A DNA stretch of 54,009 bases, taken from the NCBI GenBank assembly GCA_964630925.1, contig CAZVZK010000069.1, positions 1 through 54,009 on the forward strand, given 5' to 3'. This stretch comes from RGDT01 sp964630925 (lineage in GTDB: Bacteria > Planctomycetota > Planctomycetia > Gemmatales > Gemmataceae). Below, piece by piece: positions 16,781-24,980 of the stretch (its first letter is position 1; the number at the start of each line of letters is the position of its first letter). The position numbers and the translations under genes were made by a program. Under the pieces are notes generated by a model. The model saw nothing but the letters and a program-made list of their open reading frames with translations. It had not been told where the DNA came from and did not search any database.

Positions 16781-17251
16781 ATGCTCCGCGCCCTCGGCGT
16801 GTCGTGGTGGGGGGCCGCGCTGGCGGCCGTCGCCGGGCTGGCGGCCGGCCTGGGGGCGTACACGTTCTGGTACGCGGAGGGCCTGTCGTACTTCTCCTCG
16901 TCGCCGTCGGCGTGCGCCAACTGCCACATCATGCACGAGCAGTATGACGGGTGGATGAAGTCGAGCCACCACGCGGCCGCCACCTGCAACGACTGCCACG
17001 TCCCGCACGACCTCGTCGGCAAGTACATGTCGAAGGCGTCGAACGGATTCTGGCACAGCAAGCACTTCACGCTCAACGACTTCCACGAGCCGATCCGCAT
17101 CAAGCCGCACAACGGCGCGGTCCTCCAGGCCAACTGCATCCACTGCCACGAGAACGCCGTCCACGACATCGTCCACCACGGCTCGGCGGGCGACGCGTCC
17201 AACGCGTGCGTGCGGTGCCACGCGAACGTCGGCCACGGCCCGTCACGCTGA
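16781..17251 (+). CDS. nrfH: cytochrome c nitrite reductase small subunit NrfH
   Basis: The 156-residue product has one N-terminal membrane anchor ('AALAAVAGLAAGLGAYTFWY') and four CxxCH heme sites at about residues 45 (CANCH), 69 (CNDCH), 119 (CIHCH) and 143 (CVRCH). This is the tetraheme NapC/NirT layout of NrfH. 'IMHEQYDGWMKSSHH' is the quinol-side region that follows heme 1. NrfH takes electrons from membrane quinol and hands them to NrfA in the periplasm. The nrfA gene starts 19 bp downstream, behind a GGAGAG site, so the two form an operon. The sulfotransferase gene ends 28 bp upstream. Confidence 0.92.
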   Translation: MLRALGVSWWGAALAAVAGLAAGLGAYTFWYAEGLSYFSSSPSACANCHIMHEQYDGWMKSSHHAAATCNDCHVPHDLVGKYMSKASNGFWHSKHFTLNDFHEPIRIKPHNGAVLQANCIHCHENAVHDIVHHGSAGDASNACVRCHANVGHGPSR

Positions 17252-17270
17252 CCGCCCCAGGGAGAGCGAC

Positions 17271-18674
17271 ATGTCGGAACAGACCCCGCCGCCCGCCGGC
17301 CGAGCCCGGCTCGTGTACGGCTTCCTCTTCCTCCTCGCGGCGGCCGGTGGGGCCGGGGTGGCCCTGCTCGTGGCGAACATCGCCACGCGCAAGGAGGAGG
17401 CGCGGCACCCGGTCCTCGACCTGTCGCACCTCACCGAGGACACCGTCGATCCGGAGGTGTGGGGACGGACCTTCCCGTTCCAGTACTCCTCGTACCTTCT
17501 GACGGCGGACACGGAGCGCACGTCTCACGGCGGCAGCGAGGCGCCGGGGAGCAAGCTGGAGTCCAACCCGCGGCTGCTGCGGCTGTTCGCCGGCTACCCC
17601 TTCGCGGTGGACTACCGCGAGAAGCGCGGGCACGCCTACATGCTCGCGGACCAGGACGCCACGGAGCGCGTCCACAAGTTCAAACAACCCGGGGCGTGCT
17701 TGCATTGCCACGCCTCGGTGATCCCCGTGTACCGGGAGGCGGGCAAGGGGGACGTGCGCAAGGGTTTCGAGGCCGTCTGCGCCATGCCGCTGGCGGAGGC
17801 GCGGAAGAAGGTGTCGCACCCGGTGTCGTGCCTGGACTGCCACGACCCGAAGACCATGCGTCTGCGGGTGACCAGGCCGGGCTTCATCGCGGGGATCGCG
17901 GCGTTGGCGAAGGGCGAGGGCGAGGTGCCGCACCTGCCCAGCGTGCAACGCTGGCGGGCGGCGAAGCGGGCGAAGGACTATGACCCGAACGTGGACGCGA
18001 GCCGGCAGGAGATGCGTTCGTTCGTCTGCGGGCAGTGCCACGTCGAGTACTACTTCAAGGGGGCGGGGAAGGTGGTGACGTACCCGTGGGCGAAAGGGCT
18101 GCGGGCGGACGACATCGAGGCGTACTACGAGGCGGAGCGGTTCACGGACTGGACGCACGCGGAGACGGGGGCGAAGGTGCTGAAGGCGCAGCACCCGGAG
18201 TTCGAGCTGTGGAGCCAGGGCATCCACGCGCGGAGCGGGGTGGCGTGCGCCGACTGCCACATGCCCTACGTCCGGCAGGGGGCGATGAAGATGAGCAGCC
18301 ACCACGTGCGCAGCCCGATGCTGAACGTCAACCAGGCGTGCCAGACGTGCCACCGCTTCGAGGAGAAGGAATTGCGGGGCCGGGTGGAGGCGATTCAGGG
18401 GCGGACGCGCGGCCTGCTGGAGCGTGCGGAGAAGGCGGTGCTGGCGCTGATGGACGCGGTGAAGCAGGCGCGGGCGGCGGGGGCGGGCGACGCGGCGCTG
18501 GCGGAGGCGCTGCGGCTGCACCGGCAGGCGCAGTGGCGGGTGGACTTCATCAACGCGGAGAACTCGATGGGGTTCCACGCGCCGCAGGAGGCGGCGCGGG
18601 TGCTGGCGGAGGGGATCGACCTGGCGCGGCAGGGGCAGATCGCGGCCCTGACGGCGCGGCGCGGCAAGGAGTGA
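17271..18674 (+). CDS. nrfA: cytochrome c nitrite reductase NrfA, five CxxCH hemes
   Basis: The 467-residue product begins with a signal/anchor helix ('LVYGFLFLLAAAGGAGVALL'). It has five CxxCH motifs at about residues 143 (CLHCH), 187 (CLDCH), 253 (CGQCH), 326 (CADCH) and 357 (CQTCH). In classical NrfA the first is CxxCK, with Lys as the active-heme ligand; here it is His, as in the less common CxxCH-type enzymes. Other NrfA hallmarks are kept: 'CGQCHVEYYF' with the catalytic Tyr, 'LKAQHPEFELWSQGIH' (calcium site and catalytic His region), and 'HHVRSP'. The family reduces nitrite to ammonium with six electrons in the periplasm. Confidence 0.92.
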   Translation: MSEQTPPPAGRARLVYGFLFLLAAAGGAGVALLVANIATRKEEARHPVLDLSHLTEDTVDPEVWGRTFPFQYSSYLLTADTERTSHGGSEAPGSKLESNPRLLRLFAGYPFAVDYREKRGHAYMLADQDATERVHKFKQPGACLHCHASVIPVYREAGKGDVRKGFEAVCAMPLAEARKKVSHPVSCLDCHDPKTMRLRVTRPGFIAGIAALAKGEGEVPHLPSVQRWRAAKRAKDYDPNVDASRQEMRSFVCGQCHVEYYFKGAGKVVTYPWAKGLRADDIEAYYEAERFTDWTHAETGAKVLKAQHPEFELWSQGIHARSGVACADCHMPYVRQGAMKMSSHHVRSPMLNVNQACQTCHRFEEKELRGRVEAIQGRTRGLLERAEKAVLALMDAVKQARAAGAGDAALAEALRLHRQAQWRVDFINAENSMGFHAPQEAARVLAEGIDLARQGQIAALTARRGKE

Positions 18675-18682
18675 ATGGGGTA

Positions 18683-18717
18683 GGCGGCCACCCGGAGAAC
18701 GCCTCCGGATGGCCGCC
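18683..18717 (+). terminator. hairpin after nrfA
   Basis: A 15-bp stem (18683-18697 with 18703-18717) with one mismatch and a five-base loop starts 9 bases past the nrfA stop. No U-tract follows. It is the likely end of the nrfHA transcript. Confidence 0.55.
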
Positions 18718-18841
18718 GTGGGGAAGAGCAGTTGCCGCCCTCCGAATGCAACGGGATGGGCGACTTGCGCGCGGGGCGCGGAATTTTTGAAAGGGGCGTT
18801 CCGCCCCCCATCGCGGCGGACCGACCCGCTCGAAACACACA

Positions 18842-18875
18842 CGCCCCCGGCTCCCACCAATGGGTTCCGGGGGCG
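18842..18875 (-). terminator. hairpin after the VIT/vWA gene
   Basis: CGCCCCCGG (18842-18850) pairs with CCGGGGGCG (18867-18875), with a partly paired inner segment. It lies 27 bases downstream of the minus-strand VIT/vWA stop at 18902 and faces the nrfA terminator. It is a plausible GC-rich terminator. Confidence 0.45.
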
Positions 18876-18901
18876 CGGGGTGACGGGCGCCGGCCTGGCG
18901 G

Positions 18902-21268
18902 TTACTTCTTCACCGAAGCGGTGAACAGCGCCTTGATGTCGATGTCGCCCTCGGCCTCCTTGCCGTGCGAGGCATCGATGACCAGGGCCTTGCCGCTGGG
19001 CGTGATCCAGATCAGGTGGTTGCCGGTCTGGAAGACGCGTTTCATCTCGGGGTGGGCCTTGAGGATGGCGAAGTAGGCGTCGCTCATGGCCTTGACGACG
19101 ACGGCGTCGATCTTGGCGGTGAAGCCCTCGTCGATCCACACGCCGCCCACCTCCATCATGCGGCGTCCGCCGGCCTCGCGGACCGCGGCCGAGGTCACGC
19201 GGCGGGCGTCACGCAGCTCGGAGGTGGCGACGGCCACGTCCACGCCCAGTTTGCCGGTGGTCGCGCCGTCCTTGTCGCCCTTTCCGAACAGGCCGCGGGC
19301 CTTCAACAGGGCGTCACGCCTGGCTAGGGCCTCGCCGGCCTTTTTGGCGTCGGCGCCCTTGCCCTTGCCGGCCTCCTTCAGCTCGTCCTCGGCGAACTTC
19401 TCGCGGGCCGCTCCGCGGTCGCCGTCCTTGCGGGCGAACTCCAGCACCGGCTTGGGGTCAGCAGGCGGGGCGCCGCCGACGCCGGCGGGGCGGCCCAGGG
19501 CGATGGGCACGGGCTTCTTGCCGGGGATAGCCGGCGAGGGCGACACGCCGTCCGGCACGATCAGCCAGCTCGTGTACGGCGTGGTGATGCCGTACTTCTT
19601 GGCCAGGAGGACGACCTCGTCCTTCAGCTCCTTCGACTCACCCTTGACGCGGATCTGGTCGAGCAGGCTGCCGACCTTCCTCCGCGCCCACATGGGCTCG
19701 ACGAACTCCTTGGAGTCGTCCGTCTTGTCGGGGAAGGTCAGCTCGTAGACGAACTTCTTCTCCTCCTTGCCGACCTTGCCCGTGAGCGTGATCGCCGAGG
19801 GGCCCTTGCCCGAGAAGCGGCACATGACCTCGAGCTGCCCGTTGTGGAACAGGTCGGGGAGGGTGACGGGGTAGACCTCGCTGAGCTTCACGTCGCCCGT
19901 CGTCTCGATCCTGATGTTGGTGAGAACCGGGTTGGACATCTTGCCGTAGAGGGTGGAGACCTTCTCCTCGATCTTCTCCTCCGGGCGGACGTAGGCGCTG
20001 ATGGCGCGGGTGGTCTCGGCGAGGCGGTCGAGGAGGGCGGTGTTCACGTCGTCGCCCACGCCGAAGGTGAAGATGCGCGTGTTCTCGGTGTTCTTCGCCT
20101 CGACGTTCTTGAAGATCTTGTCGGGGACCAGCTCGCCGAAGGTGGGCTGGCCGTCGGTGAAGAAGACGACCGTGAACGGCCGGTCACTGCCCCTGGGACG
20201 CAGCTCGAGGGCGGACTGGAGGGCGGCGTCGATGTTGGTGCCGCCGGTGGCCTCCAGGTCATCGACCCACTTCCTGGCCTTGGCGACCTGCTCCTTGGAG
20301 GCGTCGAGGAGCTTGTTCTCGTAGCGGTCAACGCCGGTGGCGAAGTTGATCATGCCGAAGCGGTCGTCGCTGCGGAGCTGACTGATGCAGTAGTGCATCG
20401 CCTTGCGGGCCTGCTCCATCTTGACGCCACGCATGGAGCCGGAGGTGTCGAGGACGAGGACCAGGTCCTGCGGGATGCGGTACTTCTCCCCGAGGGAGAA
20501 CTTGGGGGTGATGAGGAGGGTGGCGAAGCCCTTCTCGGCGCTGATGGGGCGGTGGGTGATGGCGGTCAGGCCGATGTCGTCCTTGGAGGGCGAGTAGTAC
20601 AGGACAAAGTCGCGGCCGAGGGAGCCGGCGTCCTTCTCGAAGTTGACCTCGATCTCCTTGTCGCTCACGCGGCGGAGGGCGAGGGAGTGGGTCGGGCTGT
20701 AGAGGTTGGTGATGCCGTGCATCGACTTGACGTTGGCGGTGATGGAGAACTTCTCCAGGGTGGTGACCGCCTTGCCATCATTCTTGAGGGGGTAGACGTA
20801 CTGGACGAGCTTGCCCTCCTTGGGGGAGAGGCTGCGGAAGCGGACGGACACCTTCTGGTCGCCCCTGGCCGGGACCGGGAAGACACGCATGCGGAACAGG
20901 TCCTGCCCGGCGTATTCGAGCAGGCCGGGGTCGAGGGTGCGGCGGACGATGCCGTTGTAGATCTCGCGGGCCTTGTCGGCGGGGAGCAGCTCGCCCTTGG
21001 TGTCCACGCCGTCCACGGTCATGGTGAAGCGGTCGACGGAGGCGCCCTTGGGGACGGGGAAGATGTAGGTGGCCTCGAGCTGGCGGTCGGTGTGGTTGCG
21101 GAAGGTCTGCTCGACCGAGGTGACGGCGACCTGGTCCTCGATGGCGATGGTCACCTTGTGGTTGAGCATCGCGAGGGGGGGCAGGCTCTTCTCGGTGGGG
21201 ATGAGGAGGCCCGCCGCCTGCGTCGGTGAGAGGGCGGCGAGGAGGGCGAGGAGGGCTAGCGAGCGCAT
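18902..21268 (-). CDS. secreted VIT and von Willebrand factor A domain protein
   Basis: The second ATG (21268) has better spacing from AAAGGA than the one two codons upstream, and it opens the signal peptide (MRSLALLALLAALSPTQA). The 788-residue product has a VIT domain ('VAVTSVEQTFRNHTDRQLEA', 'YIFPVPKGASVDRFTM', 'ADKAREIYNGIVRRTLDPG'). A vWA domain with an intact MIDAS follows ('LVLDTSGSMRG' at about residue 274, 'GGTNIDAALQSAL', 'FFTDGQPTFGE'). The C-terminal third is Lys/Ala-rich and ends in a small unknown domain. The architecture is that of inter-alpha-trypsin-inhibitor-like bacterial surface proteins, which bind ligands via a metal ion. Ligand unknown. Confidence 0.88.
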   Translation of the reverse strand: MRSLALLALLAALSPTQAAGLLIPTEKSLPPLAMLNHKVTIAIEDQVAVTSVEQTFRNHTDRQLEATYIFPVPKGASVDRFTMTVDGVDTKGELLPADKAREIYNGIVRRTLDPGLLEYAGQDLFRMRVFPVPARGDQKVSVRFRSLSPKEGKLVQYVYPLKNDGKAVTTLEKFSITANVKSMHGITNLYSPTHSLALRRVSDKEIEVNFEKDAGSLGRDFVLYYSPSKDDIGLTAITHRPISAEKGFATLLITPKFSLGEKYRIPQDLVLVLDTSGSMRGVKMEQARKAMHYCISQLRSDDRFGMINFATGVDRYENKLLDASKEQVAKARKWVDDLEATGGTNIDAALQSALELRPRGSDRPFTVVFFTDGQPTFGELVPDKIFKNVEAKNTENTRIFTFGVGDDVNTALLDRLAETTRAISAYVRPEEKIEEKVSTLYGKMSNPVLTNIRIETTGDVKLSEVYPVTLPDLFHNGQLEVMCRFSGKGPSAITLTGKVGKEEKKFVYELTFPDKTDDSKEFVEPMWARRKVGSLLDQIRVKGESKELKDEVVLLAKKYGITTPYTSWLIVPDGVSPSPAIPGKKPVPIALGRPAGVGGAPPADPKPVLEFARKDGDRGAAREKFAEDELKEAGKGKGADAKKAGEALARRDALLKARGLFGKGDKDGATTGKLGVDVAVATSELRDARRVTSAAVREAGGRRMMEVGGVWIDEGFTAKIDAVVVKAMSDAYFAILKAHPEMKRVFQTGNHLIWITPSGKALVIDASHGKEAEGDIDIKALFTASVKK

Positions 21269-21664
21269 GGCCATGTCCTTTCGTGTCGAACCATAGGTTC
21301 TCCTAGAAAGTAGACGAAGGACCTGGGAGGACGGATTGGGCCCGCACGGCGTTGCCTCCGTGCGGGCCCATTCACCGCTGGGGAGCGGGTCGGCCTCAGT
21401 CGTCCATCGGCGGGCGGCCCTCGCCCTCCGGGCCGCCCACGGCGCAGACGGCGTCGGCGCCTCTTTGACTGCGTGCGCCGGTTGTCCTCGATGAGCGCCA
21501 CGTCGCCGAGACGCTGACGCTCCACTCGGGGCGCTGACGCAACCCCGCGCGCCGACAGCCAGAGCCGCTCACGCTTCTGGATGCGTGCGACACGCACGGC
21601 TTCGCTCTAAACCCGTGGGTACGAGCCAGCCGAAGCGGAGAGGGTTGGGGGGGGTGGTTGTTTG
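21269..21664. other. intergenic stretch with a strong hairpin and no clear gene
   Basis: A perfect 13-bp stem with an eight-base loop (21337-21349 with 21358-21370) is the only firm structure. Upstream of it on the minus strand, a short frame ending 'GGPEGEGRPPMDD' with its stop at 21396 could be the tail of a decayed gene. The frame before that is Arg-rich and not convincing. The promoter of the VIT/vWA gene should lie in the left part. Confidence 0.4.
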
Positions 21665-22324
21665 CTACCGCCGCTCGGGCGTGACGCCGACGACGATGTC
21701 GAACTTGCACGCCAGCTCGCCGATCTTGCTGCCCTTGACCGGCACGAAGTCGGCCAGCACGAGCTGGCGCTCCAGCGGGTCGCGGATGCCACGCAGCACC
21801 TCGTCGCCCCGGTTCTGGGCGTGGCCGTTGATGAAGATCTGCGAGGTGACCAGCTCGCGGCCGCCCTTCTTCACCACGAAGTGGATGTGAGGGGTGCGGC
21901 CTGGGTAGGGCACGGGCTTGATGGTGCGGAAGCGGTACTCGCCCTTGCCGCCGGTGGTGAACTTGCCGAAGCCCTGGAAGTTGGGGTCACCGCCCTTGCC
22001 CTGGGCGATGTAGTGCTGCTTCGCGTCGCACTGCCAGATCTCGACGACTGCGTCCTTGATCGGCTCTCCGGCGGTGCTGAGGACCCGGCCAGACAGGTGG
22101 GTGATCTCGCCGACGGCGGGCGTGACGGACTTGTTGATGATGATGAGGTCGTTGTCGGTGTCGAGCGGCAGGCGTGGGGGGTAGAACGGCCCCTCGGTGA
22201 GTCGGGGCGTGCGTGCCAGGTCGAGGGCCTCGGCGAACGCGCCCGGCACGGTGTACATGGCCCCGCCCAGCGCCATCGCCCCCAGGAACAACCGCCGCGA
22301 GTGTGACGGGCCGAAATGGCTCAT
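21665..22324 (-). CDS. secreted intradiol ring-cleavage dioxygenase
   Basis: The ATG at 22324 follows a perfect AAGGAGG. The 219-residue product has a Tat-like leader ('SRRLFLGAMALGGAMYTVPG'), which would export it folded with its iron. The core is that of protocatechuate/catechol intradiol dioxygenases: 'LTEGPFYPPRLPLDTDNDL', 'LSGRVLSTAGEPIKDAVVEI' with 'WQCDA', and 'VPYPGRTPHIHFVV', which supplies the Tyr and two His ligands of non-heme Fe(III); 'FYPPR' gives the other Tyr. The family opens catechol rings between the two hydroxyls. An exported single-subunit form is common in planctomycetes; the true substrate is unknown and no catabolic partners lie nearby. Confidence 0.85.
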   Translation of the reverse strand: MSHFGPSHSRRLFLGAMALGGAMYTVPGAFAEALDLARTPRLTEGPFYPPRLPLDTDNDLIIINKSVTPAVGEITHLSGRVLSTAGEPIKDAVVEIWQCDAKQHYIAQGKGGDPNFQGFGKFTTGGKGEYRFRTIKPVPYPGRTPHIHFVVKKGGRELVTSQIFINGHAQNRGDEVLRGIRDPLERQLVLADFVPVKGSKIGELACKFDIVVGVTPERR

Positions 22325-22725
22325 CGGTGCCTCCTTCGATCTCGGACTGTCTCCGCATTGGGTACTGCGGCCGGCGGTGATCCGCGGACAGCGATTCCTG
22401 GTCTTCCCGGAGGGCAGGCTGCCTCGCCTTCCTTCGATACCCTGACCTGTCCGCATCGCCGCCCCTCTCACGCGCGGAGCGCCCACGCCCCCCCTCCTTG
22501 CGTGCCGGTGCGCTTCCCGGTTGGCATCCTGAACGCCCCACCTGTCCTACCGAACCACCGTCGGCCCCATCGGTCCCATCTCCACTCGCCTCGAGGTAGC
22601 AGCGACGCGCAGCGGAGCGCGTCGCACCCAGCGCCTTCGTCGACACCCACTGACCCTCCCTGGCCGCCCGCCCCCCGTCCGCCGACAATGCCCCCGTCGT
22701 CCTCACCTCCGACGGGCACAATCCC
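22325..22725. other. divergent intergenic region, no feature recognised
   Basis: This gap separates the minus-strand dioxygenase from the plus-strand oxidoreductase and should hold both promoters. No frame has coding character, and I see no long hairpin, repeat or RNA gene. It is pyrimidine-rich on the plus strand near the right end. Confidence 0.4.
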
Positions 22726-24054
22726 ATGGACCGCCGCACATTCACCGCGTCCGCCGCCGCCGGCCTCGCCGCCCTCTCCCTCGCCGAAGCCGCGGACCGC
22801 AAGCCCGCCCGCGTCGGCCTCATCGGCACCGGCTGGTACGGCAAATGCGACCTCCTCCGCCTCATCCAGGTCGCCCCCGTCGAGGTCGTCTCCCTCTGCG
22901 ACGTGGACAGGACGATGGCCGCCGAGGCCGCCGACATCGTCGCCTCACGCCAGAAGTCGAAGAAGAAGCCACGCGCCTTCGGAGACTACCGCAAGATGCT
23001 CGCCGAGAAGGACCTCGACATCGTCCTGGTTGACACGCCGGACCACTGGCACGCCCTCCCCGCCATCGCCGCCATGCAGGCCGGCGCCGACGTCTGGGTG
23101 CAGAAGCCCATCAGCGTGGACATCGTCGAGGGCAAGGCGATCCTCGACACCGCCCGCAAGCTCAAGAAGGTGGTGCAGGTCGGCACCCAGCGTCGCAGCA
23201 CCCCCCACCTCATCGAGGCCAAGAAGGAGATCATCGACGCCGGCAAGCTGGGTACGGTGGGCCACGCCGAGGTCTACTGCTACTACCACATGCGCGCCCG
23301 CGAGAACCCGCCCGACACCGACCCGCCCGAGAACCTCGACTACGAGATGTGGACCGGACCGGCCCCCAAACGCCCCTACAACAGCCTCGTCCACCCGCGC
23401 CGGTGGCGGGCCTTCACCGAGTACGGCAACGGCATCATGGGCGACATGTGCATCCACATGCTCGACATGGTCCGCTGGCTCCTCGGCCTGGGCTGGCCCA
23501 CCCGCGTCTCCTCCTCCGGCGGCATCCTGGTCGAGAAGAAGTGCAAGGCCAACATCCCCGACACCCAGACCGCCACCTTCGACTTCCCCGGCCTGCCGGT
23601 CGTGTGGACGCACCGAACCTGGGGCGACGCCCCCGACCCGAAGTACCCCTGGGGCGCCACCATCTACGGCGACAAGGGCACCCTCAAACTGAGCGTGATG
23701 AGCTACGACTTCGCGCCGCGTGGCGGCAAGGCCGTCCACCGCGACGTGGTGATGGAGCTGGAGAAGTACCCGGAGGACAAGACCGAGAAGGACCTGGAGA
23801 GGCACGTCGCGCCGGCGATCCGCGGCCACATGCTCGACTTCCTGGGCGCCATCGACAAGAGGTCGAAGCCCGTGGCCGACATCGAGGAGGGCCACATCTC
23901 GACGGCGGCGTGCATCCTGGCGAACATGTCGCTCGCGCTGGGCCGCTCCCTGTCCTGGGACGCCGAGAGGCACGAGGTCAAGGGCGACGCCGAGGCCAAC
24001 AAGCTCCTCAAACGCCCCTACCGCGACCCGTGGAAGCACCCCGCCGGAGCCTGA
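22726..24054 (+). CDS. Tat-exported Gfo/Idh/MocA-family oxidoreductase
   Basis: The 442-residue product has a twin-Arg leader (MDRRTFTASAAAGLAALSLA). It then has an NAD(P)-binding Rossmann fold: 'RVGLIGTGWYGKCDLLRL' (GxGxxG), 'VVSLCDVDRT', 'DIVLVDTPDHWHALPAIAAM' and 'DVWVQKPISVDI', the family EKP motif with Q for E. The GFO_IDH_MocA C-terminal half includes 'YNSLVHPRRWRAFTEYGNGI' and 'MGDMCIHMLDMVRWLLGLGW'. Members oxidise or reduce sugars and cyclitols, and exported versions with tight cofactor are typical of planctomycetes. The WD40 gene starts 17 bp downstream. Confidence 0.88.
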   Translation: MDRRTFTASAAAGLAALSLAEAADRKPARVGLIGTGWYGKCDLLRLIQVAPVEVVSLCDVDRTMAAEAADIVASRQKSKKKPRAFGDYRKMLAEKDLDIVLVDTPDHWHALPAIAAMQAGADVWVQKPISVDIVEGKAILDTARKLKKVVQVGTQRRSTPHLIEAKKEIIDAGKLGTVGHAEVYCYYHMRARENPPDTDPPENLDYEMWTGPAPKRPYNSLVHPRRWRAFTEYGNGIMGDMCIHMLDMVRWLLGLGWPTRVSSSGGILVEKKCKANIPDTQTATFDFPGLPVVWTHRTWGDAPDPKYPWGATIYGDKGTLKLSVMSYDFAPRGGKAVHRDVVMELEKYPEDKTEKDLERHVAPAIRGHMLDFLGAIDKRSKPVADIEEGHISTAACILANMSLALGRSLSWDAERHEVKGDAEANKLLKRPYRDPWKHPAGA

Positions 24055-24071
24055 ACGAACGGAGGTGTCCG

Positions 24072-24968
24072 ATGTTCCTGATCGACGGCTTCGAGAACGA
24101 GGTGGCCGACAACGGCCTCCTCTTCACCCCCGACGGGCAGACCCTCATCTCCTGCGGCGGCGATGAGATGATCCACCTGTGGGACATCCCCGGCCGGCGC
24201 CTGCGCAAGTCGCTGCGCGGGCACGACGGCTTCGTCTCCGGCGTCTGCCTCATCCCCGGCACGCCGCTGCTCGCCAGCGGCTCGTGGGATGACAGCGTGA
24301 TCATCTGGAACATCGAGACGGGCCGCAAGGTCAAGACCTTCCACCTCGACACCGGCTCCGCCATCAGCGTCGCCGCCTCGCCCGACGGCCGCACGCTGGC
24401 GATGGTCGGCGGGGAGTGGGACTGCTGGGAGGACCCCAACCGCATCTGGCGCTGGGACGTGCGCACCTGGAAACTGATGGATCCGCTGGGCGCATTCGAC
24501 ACCCAGGTCGGCATCGTCCGCTACACCGCCGACGGCAAGTTGATCCTCACCGGCGATGCCCACCGCTGGGTGATCGCCTGGGACGCGGAGTCGGGCGAAC
24601 AACGCTTCAGCCTATCGCACACCGGCTGGGTCATGGGCCTGGCGGCGCACGGCGGCCTCCTCGCCGTCGCCGCCGGCCGGCGCGTCAAGCTCTGGGACGT
24701 GCCGGCGGGGGCCCGCTCGACGCATGAACGTCATGTGATCGACGGCTTCAAGGGGACGGTGATCTCCGTCGCGTTCAGCACCGACGGCAAGCTCCTCGCC
24801 GTCGGCGACAAGAGCGGGTGCGTGCGCCTCTGGGACGTCGACCTGGGCCGTGACCGCGCCAGCTACCGCTGGAAGATCGGCGCGGTCTACGCCGTCGCCT
24901 TCGCGCCCGACGGAATGACGGTCGCGGCGGGCGGCGTCGGACGCATCGCCGTCTGGGATGTGGATTGA
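24072..24968 (+). CDS. WD40-repeat protein, cytoplasmic
   Basis: A GGAGGTGTCCG site sets the start at 24072, 17 bp after the oxidoreductase stop. The 298-residue product has no leader and is WD40 throughout: 'NGLLFTPDGQTLISCGGDE' with 'MIHLWDIPG', 'VSGVCLIPGTPLLASGSWD' with 'DSVIIWNIETG', 'GIVRYTADGKLILTGDAH', 'ISVAFSTDGKLLAVGDKSG' and a closing 'AVYAVAFAPDGMTVAAGG'. About seven blades fit the length, enough for one closed propeller. It resembles the WD40 protein at 10.7 kb in size and in its last blade. Role: scaffold or sensor of unknown partner. Confidence 0.85.
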   Translation: MFLIDGFENEVADNGLLFTPDGQTLISCGGDEMIHLWDIPGRRLRKSLRGHDGFVSGVCLIPGTPLLASGSWDDSVIIWNIETGRKVKTFHLDTGSAISVAASPDGRTLAMVGGEWDCWEDPNRIWRWDVRTWKLMDPLGAFDTQVGIVRYTADGKLILTGDAHRWVIAWDAESGEQRFSLSHTGWVMGLAAHGGLLAVAAGRRVKLWDVPAGARSTHERHVIDGFKGTVISVAFSTDGKLLAVGDKSGCVRLWDVDLGRDRASYRWKIGAVYAVAFAPDGMTVAAGGVGRIAVWDVD

Positions 24969-24980
24969 TCGCGAGGCCAG

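Noticed and set aside
21396..21710. A 104-codon minus-strand gene upstream of the VIT/vWA gene
   Set aside because: It is Arg-rich, low in coding character, and overlaps the end of the dioxygenase gene; at most its last residues are a gene remnant.
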